A DNA stretch of 64,000 nucleotides from Bacteroidota bacterium. GTDB lineage: Bacteria > Bacteroidota > Bacteroidia > Chitinophagales > Saprospiraceae. The DNA lies in contig JAKQHM010000053.1 in assembly GCA_029572935.1 (NCBI GenBank), positions 62,001 through 126,000 on the forward strand, given 5' to 3'. A program made the translations under genes and the position numbers. The notes beneath the pieces are model-generated. The model was not told where the DNA came from and did not search any database. It saw only the letters and a program-made list of their open reading frames with translations. Below are positions 26,213 to 34,714 of this stretch, piece after piece. Position 1 is the first letter of the stretch. Every line of letters begins with the position of its first letter.

Positions 26213-27748
26213 ATGATCAGAGTATTTGTTTATCTTTCTATTGGATTTTTCCTTTTTTCCAATACAGCCTGGTCTAATAATATTCCCCAGATAGACCAAT
26301 GTCACGCTGAATTCAAAAATGGCATCCTTGAGGTGTTTTACGATTTAAGTGATGACGAGGAAATCCGGATCAGCGTCGATTGTAAAATTTTTGATCCATT
26401 TGACCATTCCCTGATCGGAATAGACCAGATTGAAGGAGACATTGGCCCCATGGTCCTGACCGGAGCAAACAAATCGATCCGGATCCGATTCATTGAACCG
26501 GCTTCTCTCCCTTCCACCATTCGGATCCATCTTTCCGCTCACGATGGTGCTCCCCTGAATATAGAAGAAATCCTGAATGAAATTTCCGAGTCCAGTCTCC
26601 AAACCCATCTTCTTTCCATACAGGGCAAAAGGCACGCTGTAAACGATCCGGTCTTTATGGAAAAGGCCAGAAACGCCATAAAGGATTACACCTCCAGGCG
26701 CCTTCCTTCAAGATTTTTGACAGGAAGTCTGCCCAACTATCAGGTGGTAAACATCGAAGGCAACCAATGGGGAGGAGAATCACCTGATCGGATTCAGGTG
26801 ATCGATGCTCATTACGATACTTATGGCATTTCTCCGGGCGCAGATGATAATGGATCGGGAGTAGCCGGTGTGATGGAAGCCATGAAGGTTCTATCCCCAT
26901 ATTATTCCAAGAAGACCATCAGGTATCTCTTTTTTGACTTGGAGGAAGCAGGACTGATCGGCAGCCTGTTTTACCTGAACAATCAAAAGAGCGCAAACGA
27001 CCAAATCGAAAATTGCATTAATTTTGAAATGATCGGTTATTACAGCGATCAGGAAAACACACAGGATTTACCGGCAGGTTTCAACATCCTTTTCCCCAGT
27101 CAGTATAATCAAATCATAGCCAATAAAAGAAAAGGCGACTTCATCACCAATACGGGCAATACCCTGTCAAAAAACCTGGTCCAGGTTTTTTCCAATGCCG
27201 GAAAGAATTTTGTACCTGAACTCAAAATAATCTCTCTGGAAGTGCCCGGTACGGGCACCGTAGCTCCGGATCTGAGAAGAAGTGACCATGCCATGTTCTG
27301 GGATAAAAATATACCCGCCCTTATGATCACTGATGGAGCCAATTTTCGAAATAAAAACTACCACACCCCAAAAGATTCGGCTCAATTGCTGAACTATAAC
27401 TTTATGTCTCAGGTAGTTCGAACCAGTGTAGCCTCGCTCATTGAATTGGCGGGAATCGAACACGCCGCTGCCAAAACCCTGGACCTGAGGATGGAAACTT
27501 CCGTAAAGGAACAGGAAATAAAACTTCCCAGATATCAATATATCCAGGGGGTACTTTATATTTCCTCAGATGAGACCACTTGCAATTGTCAGGTGCGTCT
27601 ATTTGATTCCGAAGGACATTTGCTCCGTGATGACCGATTGAAACCCAATGAACAAATCCAATGGCCGCTTCAGGGACCCACGCGAATCCATTTTCTCCAA
27701 ATCCAATCAGGACATAGATCACATACCCTCAAGTTTCTGAATCATTGA
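26213..27748 (+). CDS. Secreted M28 family metallopeptidase
   Basis: 511 aa. Signal peptide MIRVFVYLSIGFFLFSNTAWS. M28 peptidases are two-zinc aminopeptidases or carboxypeptidases of the periplasm or surface. Ligand motifs in order: VIDAHYDT (His, Asp), GADDNGSG (bridging Asp), FFDLEEAGLIGS (catalytic Glu and ligand Glu), NFEMIGYY and SDHAMFWDKNIPAL (final His). The residue set is complete, so it should be active. An N-terminal beta region (about 20-120) and a C-terminal beta region after about 425, ending in a strand like HFLQIQSGHRSHTLKFL, flank the catalytic domain; the tail has some T9SS sorting-domain character but lacks the PNP start, so I do not claim it. The stop shares one base with the folK ATG. 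Confidence 0.9.
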   Translation: MIRVFVYLSIGFFLFSNTAWSNNIPQIDQCHAEFKNGILEVFYDLSDDEEIRISVDCKIFDPFDHSLIGIDQIEGDIGPMVLTGANKSIRIRFIEPASLPSTIRIHLSAHDGAPLNIEEILNEISESSLQTHLLSIQGKRHAVNDPVFMEKARNAIKDYTSRRLPSRFLTGSLPNYQVVNIEGNQWGGESPDRIQVIDAHYDTYGISPGADDNGSGVAGVMEAMKVLSPYYSKKTIRYLFFDLEEAGLIGSLFYLNNQKSANDQIENCINFEMIGYYSDQENTQDLPAGFNILFPSQYNQIIANKRKGDFITNTGNTLSKNLVQVFSNAGKNFVPELKIISLEVPGTGTVAPDLRRSDHAMFWDKNIPALMITDGANFRNKNYHTPKDSAQLLNYNFMSQVVRTSVASLIELAGIEHAAAKTLDLRMETSVKEQEIKLPRYQYIQGVLYISSDETTCNCQVRLFDSEGHLLRDDRLKPNEQIQWPLQGPTRIHFLQIQSGHRSHTLKFLNH

Positions 27749-28248
27749 TGAAAATAATACAACGACCCGTATTCCTCTTATTGGGCTCCAATACCGGAAA
27801 CCGTAGTTACCAGATTAAGAAAGCCATCAAATTACTCGAGCTCCAGTTGGGGCCTGTGGTCGCAGAAAGCAGTCTTTACGAGACGGAACCCTGGGGGGTT
27901 GAGACCCAACAAGAACCCTATTTAAACAAAGCCATACGATTTGACTCCGGTAAAAAGGCAGAGGAGTTGCTCCAAATATGCCTCGATGTTGAAAAGGAAA
28001 TGGGTAGAATCAGGAATCGGCAAAATGAACCCAGAAAAATCGATATTGACATCTTAATGGCAGGGGACGAAATAATCGACACAGAAGGTCTAAAAATTCC
28101 CCATCCCAGAATGAATTTTCGTAATTTTGCACTCATCCCCCTGATGGAAATCGCAGCTGAGCTCATTCATCCCATTGAGAAAAAATCCATTGAGGACCTA
28201 TATTTTGAATGCGGTGACCGTCTGGAAGTAATCCGAAAAGATGAGTAA
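27748..28248 (+). CDS. folK: 2-amino-4-hydroxy-6-hydroxymethyldihydropteridine diphosphokinase
   Basis: 166 aa from ATG 27748 (an upstream TTG three bases earlier is less likely). HPPK transfers pyrophosphate from ATP to 6-hydroxymethyl-7,8-dihydropterin in folate synthesis. Typical motifs are LLLGSNTGNRSYQIKKAI, SSLYETEPWG, NKAIRF, MGRIRN, PRKIDIDILMAG and LKIPHPRMNFRNFALIPL. The TGATG junction with the M28 gene and the 8-bp overlap with the deoxynucleoside kinase place it in the middle of a plus-strand transcript. Cytoplasmic. Confidence 0.96.
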   Translation: MKIIQRPVFLLLGSNTGNRSYQIKKAIKLLELQLGPVVAESSLYETEPWGVETQQEPYLNKAIRFDSGKKAEELLQICLDVEKEMGRIRNRQNEPRKIDIDILMAGDEIIDTEGLKIPHPRMNFRNFALIPLMEIAAELIHPIEKKSIEDLYFECGDRLEVIRKDE

Positions 28249-28891
28249 GAAAATACCATATAATTACATCTGCATTGAAGGCAACATTGGTGCCGGAAAA
28301 ACCACTCTTGCAACGATGCTGGCAAAGGAACTCCCATGCAGGCTGATTCTCGAAGAGTTTGCGGAGAATCCCTTTCTGGAATACTTCTACAGGGACAAAG
28401 AAAGGTATGCATTGCCTACTGAACTGTTCTTTCTGGCGGAAAGGCACAAACAGCTTCAAAACACAATCCTCAACGAGGACTTGTTTGCTGACTTCACTTT
28501 GGCAGATTATTCACCGGTCAAAAGTCTCCTTTTTGCCAGCCACAACCTCAATGAAAGCGAGTTTTCACTTTTTCAGAGGATCTACCAATCCATGAACAAC
28601 GCGATCCCCCGTCCGGACTTGATCTTATACCTCCACAGACCTGTAGAGAAAGTGAAGGAACATATTTTCAACCGTGCCCGATCGTACGAACTTAAAATAG
28701 AAGATAAATACCTGGAGGACGTTCAGGACTCTTATTTTGAGTTTTTTAAATCTCAAACCATCCTGCCGGTTTTGGTGTTAGATGCTGAGCACATTGATTT
28801 TATTGACAACAAGAAACACTTCAACGAAATCAAAAATGCCATTCACCAAAGATACCAACCGGGACTTCACCATCTCAGAATTTTATTTTAA
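28241..28891 (+). CDS. Deoxynucleoside kinase
   Basis: 216 aa. The P-loop EGNIGAGKTTLATMLAKEL and the later LEEFAENPFLEYFY, FTLADYSPVKSLLFA and DLILYLHRPVEKV segments mark the dNK/dGK-dAK family, which phosphorylates deoxynucleosides (often deoxyadenosine or deoxyguanosine) for nucleotide salvage. Base specificity cannot be decided by eye. It overlaps folK by 8 bp; the folK-dNK arrangement recurs in many Bacteroidota. sppA begins 5 bp downstream. Cytoplasmic. Confidence 0.93.
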   Translation: MSKKIPYNYICIEGNIGAGKTTLATMLAKELPCRLILEEFAENPFLEYFYRDKERYALPTELFFLAERHKQLQNTILNEDLFADFTLADYSPVKSLLFASHNLNESEFSLFQRIYQSMNNAIPRPDLILYLHRPVEKVKEHIFNRARSYELKIEDKYLEDVQDSYFEFFKSQTILPVLVLDAEHIDFIDNKKHFNEIKNAIHQRYQPGLHHLRILF

Positions 28892-28896
28892 TAGTT

Positions 28897-30681
28897 ATGA
28901 CTAATTTTTTAAAGACACTCTTTGCTTCTTGCCTTGGCACTATGATCGCCTTGCTTTTGCTGTTTTTCATCGTCATGGGCATTGGTGCCTCCATGGCTTC
29001 CAGCAGCCTGGAAGGCGGCAAAAGCATGCATGTTGAACCCAACTCCATTTTAAAGCTTACGATCCCCGAGATGTTGCCGGAACAAACCGACAATGTGCAA
29101 CTGGCCGGATTTTCCCTGAATGAACAACAAACGATCGGCGTGCATGATCTGGCCAAATCCATTCGCAGAGCAGCGGGTGATGAAAAGATCAGGGGTATTT
29201 ATCTCACAGGCAATGTAATCAATCATGGGTACGCCAGCCTTAAGATTATCCGGGATGCCCTTCTTCATTTTAGGGAATCCGGCAAGCCCATCATCTCTTA
29301 CAGCCTCGCCCTGGATCATAAAAATTATTTCCTGATGTCTGTCGCCGACAAAATCCTGATCCATCCACTTGGATTTATAGATCTGCGCGGGTTCAGCTCT
29401 TCCATTCCATTTTTTCGCGAAATGATGGAAAAAATTGGTCTTAAATTTAATATTTACTACGCCGGTGAATTCAAATCCGCAACTGAACCCTTCCGTCTGG
29501 ACAAGATGAGTCCTGAAAACAGGCTCCAACTTTCAGAATACCTCAATGAGCAACTCAACATCTATACCGAACAGGTTGCCCTGAGCAGAGGGATCCCAAC
29601 CGATGAAATGCTCAGAATCTTTTCAGAATTCAAAGCCAACAACCCGGAACGGGCAATTTCTTTAAAAGTAATCGACAGCCTTGCCTATGAAACCGATGCC
29701 ATGACCATGTTGAAACGTTCCGCAGGTCAGGATCCGGATGCAAAAACGAATTTTATTAGCATTGAAGATTATTTTGCTGCCACGGCTCACAAGGATGAAG
29801 ACTATAGTGCCAAAAACAAAATAGCGGTTGTTTATGCCGAAGGAAACATCACGGACACAAAGGGGCAGGAATCTGAGATCGGAAGGAAATATCTGAAAAT
29901 CCTCCGGGACATACGTCAGAATAAAAACATCAAAGCCCTGGTCCTGAGGATCAACTCAGGTGGAGGTAGTGCCATCATGTCCGATGAATTCCTGAGAGAA
30001 ATAGACCAGATCCGGAACGAGGGAAAACCCGTTGTCGTCAGTATGGGGGATTATGCCGCCAGCGGAGGCTACTATATTGCCTGTCATGCAGACAGTATAT
30101 TTGCCAGTCCCCATACCCTGACCGGATCCATTGGTGTTTTTGCCATGATTCCCAACGTCAAGGTTATGACCGGGGATAAAATCGGTATTGACTTCGACAC
30201 CGTGGGTACCGGTCCCATGGCCTCCAAATTTAATATGAGCATGGATTGGACACAGGCAGAAGGATCGATCATTCAGGAAAACGTAGACCACACCTACGAG
30301 ACCTTTTTGAATGTCGTGGCACAAGGACGAAAAATGACCCGCGATCAGGTACATGAAGTAGCCAGAGGAAGGATCTGGTCTGGCAGAAAGGCCAGAGAAC
30401 TGGGTCTGGTAAATAACATCGGAGAGCTACCTGATGCAATCAAAGCAGCCGCCTCACTTGCCTCCGTAGAAAGATACCGCGAAGACGAATATCCGAAACA
30501 AAAAGATCCCTTCCAGAAAATTCTGGACGAGCTTCAAGGCAAGGATGAGATCAGCAGCCGTATTCAGGAATCCATCCTCAAGGAGACTGCCGGCGAACTC
30601 TATCCGTACCTGAAAGAGTGGCAGGGGATCAGAAAAAACAAAGGAGTCCAGATGGCCCTTCCCGTCAAACCTGTATTCTGA
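28897..30681 (+). CDS. sppA: Signal peptide peptidase SppA (long, 67K type)
   Basis: 594 aa, the double-length bacterial SppA. An N-terminal membrane anchor (TMIALLLLFFIVMGIGASMA) is followed by two tandem Clp-like domains. The catalytic dyad is split as in the E. coli enzyme: lysine in YYAGEFKSATEPF (K193) and serine in DYAASGGYYIA (S389). VLRINSGGGSAIMSDE and LTGSIGVFAMIPN are further conserved. It degrades signal peptides left in the membrane after secretion. Start ATG 28897 is 5 bp after the kinase gene, so it probably ends the transcript. The 259 bp after the stop hold no gene or clear terminator. Confidence 0.95.
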   Translation: MTNFLKTLFASCLGTMIALLLLFFIVMGIGASMASSSLEGGKSMHVEPNSILKLTIPEMLPEQTDNVQLAGFSLNEQQTIGVHDLAKSIRRAAGDEKIRGIYLTGNVINHGYASLKIIRDALLHFRESGKPIISYSLALDHKNYFLMSVADKILIHPLGFIDLRGFSSSIPFFREMMEKIGLKFNIYYAGEFKSATEPFRLDKMSPENRLQLSEYLNEQLNIYTEQVALSRGIPTDEMLRIFSEFKANNPERAISLKVIDSLAYETDAMTMLKRSAGQDPDAKTNFISIEDYFAATAHKDEDYSAKNKIAVVYAEGNITDTKGQESEIGRKYLKILRDIRQNKNIKALVLRINSGGGSAIMSDEFLREIDQIRNEGKPVVVSMGDYAASGGYYIACHADSIFASPHTLTGSIGVFAMIPNVKVMTGDKIGIDFDTVGTGPMASKFNMSMDWTQAEGSIIQENVDHTYETFLNVVAQGRKMTRDQVHEVARGRIWSGRKARELGLVNNIGELPDAIKAAASLASVERYREDEYPKQKDPFQKILDELQGKDEISSRIQESILKETAGELYPYLKEWQGIRKNKGVQMALPVKPVF

Positions 30682-30940
30682 GTATGTAAAGGCAATACAG
30701 TATTAGACCTTAGGGTATTGATCAGCTGAATTCTTTCATTGAAGTTTGGATCAAGCTCATGCATCGAGGCATATGACTTGTCTTGTTCCTTCTTAATAAG
30801 TTTGGGGTATACCCGCAAGCTTCATTTTAAATCGAATAAAGACATCAAATGTCCTGATTCCTGTAATCACAAGATGAGATTCAAATCAGATTTAAAAGTC
30901 AGTATAAGGAAATTGGCCTAAGAAAGGAATCGGATTAGGG

Positions 30941-31873
30941 TCAGATAATACCCTTTTCGGCCAGATAGCGCTCCGCATCCAAGGCAGCCATGCATCCGGA
31001 TCCTGCAGCGGTTACAGCCTGGCGGTAAACCCTATCCTGGACATCCCCCGATGCGAAAACGCCCGGAATATTGGTTTTGGAAGTGCCGGGAATGGTTTTA
31101 ATGTACCCCATTTCATCCATATCGAGCCAATTCTCAAATGGTTCTGAGTTGGGCTTGTGACCGATGGCAATAAAAAATGCCTTTATGGGAATTTCCTTTA
31201 TTTCCTGGGTTTGATTGTTGATCAGACGCATACCGCTTACTTCTTCGTCCCCCAGAATTTCCAGCGTCTCAGTATTCCAATGTACTTCGATCACGGGATT
31301 ATTCAACACACGCTCCTGCATGATTTTGGATGCACGCATCTGATCTTTTCTCACCAGTAAGTGCACTTTGGGACAAAGTTTGGAAAGGTAACTGGCTTCT
31401 TCAGCAGCGGTATCCCCTCCCCCTACAACGGCAACTTCCATACCTCTGAAAAAGAACCCGTCACAAACAGCACAAGCAGACACGCCCCGGTTCATCAGTC
31501 TTTGTTCCGAAGGCAAGCCCAACCATTTGGCACTGGCACCGGTGGAAATGATCACTGTATGGGCTTGAAGCAATTCTCCGGATTCAGTCCATAACTTATG
31601 TACCGGTCCAGTGAAATCAACCTGAGTGATCCTTTCGTATTTAATATCTACCTCAAAACGCTCAGCCTGAGCCTTGAAATCCTCCATCATCTGAGGCCCA
31701 TGTACCCCTTTCGGGTAACCAGGGTAATTTTCTACCTCAGTTGTGATCATCAGCTGCCCTCCCGGCTCACTGCCCGTATAAAGAATGGGCTTCATATTGG
31801 CACGGGCTGTGTAAATGGCTGCTGTATAACCCGCAGGACCTGAGCCAACTATAATCGTATGATGAATATGCAT
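30941..31873 (-). CDS. trxB: Thioredoxin-disulfide reductase
   Basis: 310 aa, the standard low-molecular-weight form. FAD site IVGSGPAGYTAAIYTARANM, redox pair CAVC (C134, C137), NADPH site VVGGGDTAAEEA, and C-terminal FASGDVQDRVYRQAVTAAG are all present. It passes electrons from NADPH to thioredoxin. The aroK gene lies 27 bp upstream on the same strand. A TATCATTG on the minus strand (31892-31899), one mismatch from TAnnTTTG, could give trxB its own promoter. Cytoplasmic. Confidence 0.97.
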   Translation of the reverse strand: MHIHHTIIVGSGPAGYTAAIYTARANMKPILYTGSEPGGQLMITTEVENYPGYPKGVHGPQMMEDFKAQAERFEVDIKYERITQVDFTGPVHKLWTESGELLQAHTVIISTGASAKWLGLPSEQRLMNRGVSACAVCDGFFFRGMEVAVVGGGDTAAEEASYLSKLCPKVHLLVRKDQMRASKIMQERVLNNPVIEVHWNTETLEILGDEEVSGMRLINNQTQEIKEIPIKAFFIAIGHKPNSEPFENWLDMDEMGYIKTIPGTSKTNIPGVFASGDVQDRVYRQAVTAAGSGCMAALDAERYLAEKGII

Positions 31874-31900
31874 AGGTAGAAATTTGTTTGCAATGATAGC

Positions 31901-32401
31901 TCAATCTAAAAAATGAGACTTAAAAAAGTTTAAAAATCGCTCCTGGCCCAGCTCAGGGTCAAAAATATATGGAGCAGCTTGATACCAAAATAGTCGCCTG
32001 GATCTCAGCACCCTGATCGCTTCCATTTTGTTTTCAGCTTCCCTCAGCAAGGGCAAATCTCTGTTTTGGTTGCGATCGAGCAAAACTTCCTCTGACAGAT
32101 CCAGAAAAACAGTATCAAATTCCGACATCAAAGCCATGTTGTCAAAAAAACAGGGCAGTCCCCCGCCGGTGCTGACCAGAGAACTTGGGCCATTGATGGT
32201 ACGAAATAATATGGATCGCTCCAATGCCCTAAAGCCGTTTTCTCCGATGCTATTCCAGATTTCAGAAACCGACGAACCCGCGAGCTTTTCAATTTCATGA
32301 TCCGTATCGACTACCGGAACTCCTGTTTCTTTGCCCAGGAAAGTGGCCAGACTGCTTTTCCCACAACCAGGCATGCCCAAAAGAAAAACATGTCTGCGCA
32401 T
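31901..32401 (-). CDS. aroK: Shikimate kinase
   Basis: 166 aa. P-loop LLGMPGCGKSSLATFLGK, DTDHEIEKLAG (substrate-binding Asp), GENGFRALERSIL, and STGGGLPCF are the family hallmarks. It phosphorylates shikimate in the aromatic amino acid pathway. DTVFLDLSEEVLLDRNQNRDLPLL carries the lid arginine region. The start at 32401 faces the DUF1573 gene, leaving a 57-bp divergent spacer if that gene begins at the GTG at 32459. It is likely co-transcribed with trxB. Confidence 0.95.
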   Translation of the reverse strand: MRRHVFLLGMPGCGKSSLATFLGKETGVPVVDTDHEIEKLAGSSVSEIWNSIGENGFRALERSILFRTINGPSSLVSTGGGLPCFFDNMALMSEFDTVFLDLSEEVLLDRNQNRDLPLLREAENKMEAIRVLRSRRLFWYQAAPYIFDPELGQERFLNFFKSHFLD

Positions 32402-32458
32402 AAATCTATTGTATCAATAAGCAAGGGCTTTAAAAGTTTAATTTCTTTATTTTGCAAC

Positions 32459-32932
32459 GTGAAAACTTCATGGCTTTACTTTTTAAGTCTGTGTGTCCTG
32501 GCGGGCTGCCAACCCTCAGGCAAGGAGCAGGCATCTGAGGACCCCAAGTATCTGGATCCTTATTTGGATGCTATCCGCATTTCCGCAACGGCTGAAAATC
32601 CGTTGGACAGTTCCCATGAGGCAAAAATTCACATTTGGGCAGATGAATACGATTTCGGCCAGATAAAGGAAGGCGATACAGCCATTCATACATTCAGGTT
32701 TGTCAACTCAGGCAATGCAAGATTGCTGATAAACAGGGTTCAGACCTCTTGTGGATGTACCCATTCAGACTGGCCCAGGGGCTTCATTTCGCCGGGGGAT
32801 ACAGCCAGTCTATCCGTGAGTTTTGATTCCCACGACAGATCAGGTCCTCAGGAAAAAACCATCACCATATTTGCAAATACCAATCCCGTCAGGACTACCG
32901 TCCGTTTGAAAGGGACCGTGATTCCTAGGTAA
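32459..32932 (+). CDS. DUF1573 lipoprotein
   Basis: 157 aa from GTG 32459. The frame is open much further back (ATG codons at 32390 and 32297), but those starts would overlap aroK and put long tails before the leader, whereas GTG gives a clean lipoprotein signal, VKTSWLYFLSLCVLAGC, with lipobox LAGC. The mature protein has one DUF1573 domain, an Ig-like beta sandwich: YDFGQIKEGDTAIHTFRFVN, TSCGCTHSDWP, and GPQEKTITIFANT. Function of DUF1573 is unknown; these are envelope proteins in Bacteroidota, often in several copies. yajC follows after 62 bp with its own promoter-like site. Confidence 0.85.
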   Translation: MKTSWLYFLSLCVLAGCQPSGKEQASEDPKYLDPYLDAIRISATAENPLDSSHEAKIHIWADEYDFGQIKEGDTAIHTFRFVNSGNARLLINRVQTSCGCTHSDWPRGFISPGDTASLSVSFDSHDRSGPQEKTITIFANTNPVRTTVRLKGTVIPR

Positions 32933-32960
32933 GCTTGCACCCGGATGGGTGGGAAATAGC

Positions 32961-32968
32961 TATCTTTG
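32961..32968 (+). promoter_or_regulatory. -7 promoter element upstream of yajC
   Basis: TATCTTTG, an exact match to TAnnTTTG, 26 bp before the yajC ATG. A TTG at about 32934-32936 is a possible -33 box at a rather long 24-bp spacing. Confidence 0.55.
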
Positions 32969-32994
32969 TCCCAATATCATAAACCAAGTAAGCC

Positions 32995-33285
32995 ATGGAA
33001 AGTATCCTGGGACAATTGTTTCCCTTTTTATTGATCTTCGTAATTATGTATTTCTTTTTTCTGAGACCCCAGATGAAGAAACAGAAAGAACAAAACCAGT
33101 TTTTGGCCAACATTGCCAAAGGTGACCAGGTGGCCACCGGAGCTGGAATGATCGGACGAATCACAAAAATAGAGGATCAGGTGGTCGAACTCCAGCTGGA
33201 TTCCAAATCTTTTGTAAAGGTCCTCAAGTCCTCCATATCCAAAGAAGCCACAGATTCCCTGAAAGGTACGAACTACCTGGATTAA
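32995..33285 (+). CDS. yajC: Preprotein translocase subunit YajC
   Basis: 96 aa. One N-terminal membrane helix (FPFLLIFVIMYFFFL) then RPQMKKQKEQNQFLANIAKG and GDQVATGAGMIGRITKIED, the standard YajC pattern. It is an accessory of the SecDF complex that assists Sec-dependent export. Exact length match to the family. Its neighbours do not include secD or secF. A short protein with an outer-membrane-like pattern follows 86 bp later. Confidence 0.96.
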   Translation: MESILGQLFPFLLIFVIMYFFFLRPQMKKQKEQNQFLANIAKGDQVATGAGMIGRITKIEDQVVELQLDSKSFVKVLKSSISKEATDSLKGTNYLD

Positions 33286-33323
33286 AGGAATTTTATACTC
33301 TACGGCCAAAATATTTTCATCGG

Positions 33324-33350
33324 TTGGAATTTATATTAAGGATATATTTG
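33324..33350 (+). promoter_or_regulatory. Predicted promoter (TTG-N16-TATATTTG)
   Basis: TATATTTG at 33343-33350 matches TAnnTTTG exactly, with TTG at 33324-33326. It lies 21 bp before the start of the barrel-like protein. The spacing is slightly short of the usual range. Confidence 0.5.
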
Positions 33351-33371
33351 TCCTTATTATAAATCTATACC

Positions 33372-33923
33372 ATGATTACCTTACGTATTATCCTTATTTC
33401 ACTATTCTGTCTTTTCTTTCAGTATGTCCAGGCCCAGGAAAAACAGAAAAAAAGCTCTGAATCCGGAGTAAATCAGTCCATACTCATGGGCTACCATTTT
33501 GGATTTGTGAATGTATTCTGCTCTGTAAAAAATGGAGATCTGAGATGGCATGATCGTTATGACCTGTATTCCATCGGATTTCCAATGGGGCTCACCCTAC
33601 GCACTCCGGGAAGTCTGCTTGTAGACCTGGAAGCCGTACCCTTCATTCAACCCTACCTGGCTTCTGATGAGCCGTACCAAGTCCATTTGCTTTGGCATCC
33701 CGGAGTTTTGTTGCCCTTGCCAAAAGGCTGGACAGTGGGATTGAGGGCTGCCTTTGAGACCGGAGTGGGACAGTTTGGCTTTACACCTTTGCTCAACAAG
33801 GCTTTTAAAATAAGCGCGCAATCAGCCTTTTTTTTAGAATTGGTCCTTCCGGCCCGGTTTGGCCCTGCAAAGGACAATGGCTACATTCAACTGGCAGGCC
33901 TGCATGTGGGAGTGGGGTTCTGA
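33372..33923 (+). CDS. Exported protein, probably a small outer-membrane beta-barrel
   Basis: 183 aa with a Sec signal peptide (MITLRIILISLFCLFFQYVQAQ). The mature part alternates hydrophobic and polar residues with aromatic ends of strands (MGYHFGFVNVFCSVKNG, SIGFPMGLTLRTPG, WTVGLRAAFETGVGQFGF, AGLHVGVGF), as in eight-stranded outer-membrane barrels, and ends in phenylalanine, a common barrel C-terminal residue. I do not recognise a family. It is preceded by its own promoter-like site; the next gene is 165 bp on. Confidence 0.65.
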   Translation: MITLRIILISLFCLFFQYVQAQEKQKKSSESGVNQSILMGYHFGFVNVFCSVKNGDLRWHDRYDLYSIGFPMGLTLRTPGSLLVDLEAVPFIQPYLASDEPYQVHLLWHPGVLLPLPKGWTVGLRAAFETGVGQFGFTPLLNKAFKISAQSAFFLELVLPARFGPAKDNGYIQLAGLHVGVGF

Positions 33924-34088
33924 AGGTAACCAGAATAAGACCTATGCCACACATCAATCGCATGAAAAAAAGTCCATTCTACTGAATCAATAAAGTGCAA
34001 ATTTCTTAGGGGGGGTTGTATGAAGGGAACGCTAGTATTTCAGGCGGACTTGTAAAAGTGTATTATATTGTCCCTCCCTTAGTATCAA

Positions 34089-34517
34089 ATGTCGCAAGCC
34101 AAAAAGAAAAAGGAATTCCTCCCCCAACCAATCTATCCTGGAGGCCCCAAGGCTATGGGCTTGTTTATTCAGGAACAACTCCAATATCCAAAAGAAGCTA
34201 AGGAACAAGCCATAGAGGGCACAGTCATGGTCCGGATAGAGATCAATTATCAAGGTCAGGTCATCCATGCGAAATCAATAAATCATTTGGGAGGCGGATG
34301 TGAAGCGGAGGCAGAGCGGGTGGCCTCTCTGCTACGGTTTGAAATTCCCAAAATCCATAAACTGAAAGTGAGATACTTCAAAAAAATAAATGTAAGGTTT
34401 AGAATGCCGGCTGCCAAGGAACAGAATACTCTACTGCAATACAAAATCCTTCCGGCCCAAAAAGAAACCAGTGAACCTACTGTTAATTCCTATCATTACA
34501 CCATCCGGATCAACTGA
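34089..34517 (+). CDS. TonB C-terminal-domain protein without membrane anchor
   Basis: 142 aa. Residues about 18-108 match the TonB C-terminal fold used by energy transducers: IYPGGPKAMGLFIQEQLQYP, KEAKEQAIEGTVMVRIEIN and ERVASLLRFEIPK. In ordinary TonB proteins this part is tethered by an N-terminal helix and crosses the periplasm. Here the protein begins MSQAKKKKEF, has no hydrophobic segment, and a TAG stop lies in frame 9 bp before the ATG, so an anchor has not simply been missed. It would therefore remain cytoplasmic unless exported by another route. The last 35 residues are unrelated to TonB. Function unknown. Confidence 0.72.
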   Translation: MSQAKKKKEFLPQPIYPGGPKAMGLFIQEQLQYPKEAKEQAIEGTVMVRIEINYQGQVIHAKSINHLGGGCEAEAERVASLLRFEIPKIHKLKVRYFKKINVRFRMPAAKEQNTLLQYKILPAQKETSEPTVNSYHYTIRIN

Positions 34518-34714
34518 ACCGAACCTATTCGAATCCACTGGGCTTCCCTTCTTAATCCTTAAAAGCCAGAATCAACTTTATACCCAAAAGTTAAATAGAA
34601 CCCTCCGAATTTATAATTAAATCTCAGCCAACAGATCGATGAAAATCATAATTCAGGCTGATTCGGATCATTGACACTGTTTTAATTCAGACAGACCTTT
34701 GTAAAAAACAAATT

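Noticed and set aside
26213-27748. T9SS sorting domain on the M28 peptidase
   Set aside because: The C-terminal beta region lacks the PNP start and the typical PxGxYxxxI strand, so type IX export is not supported from sequence.
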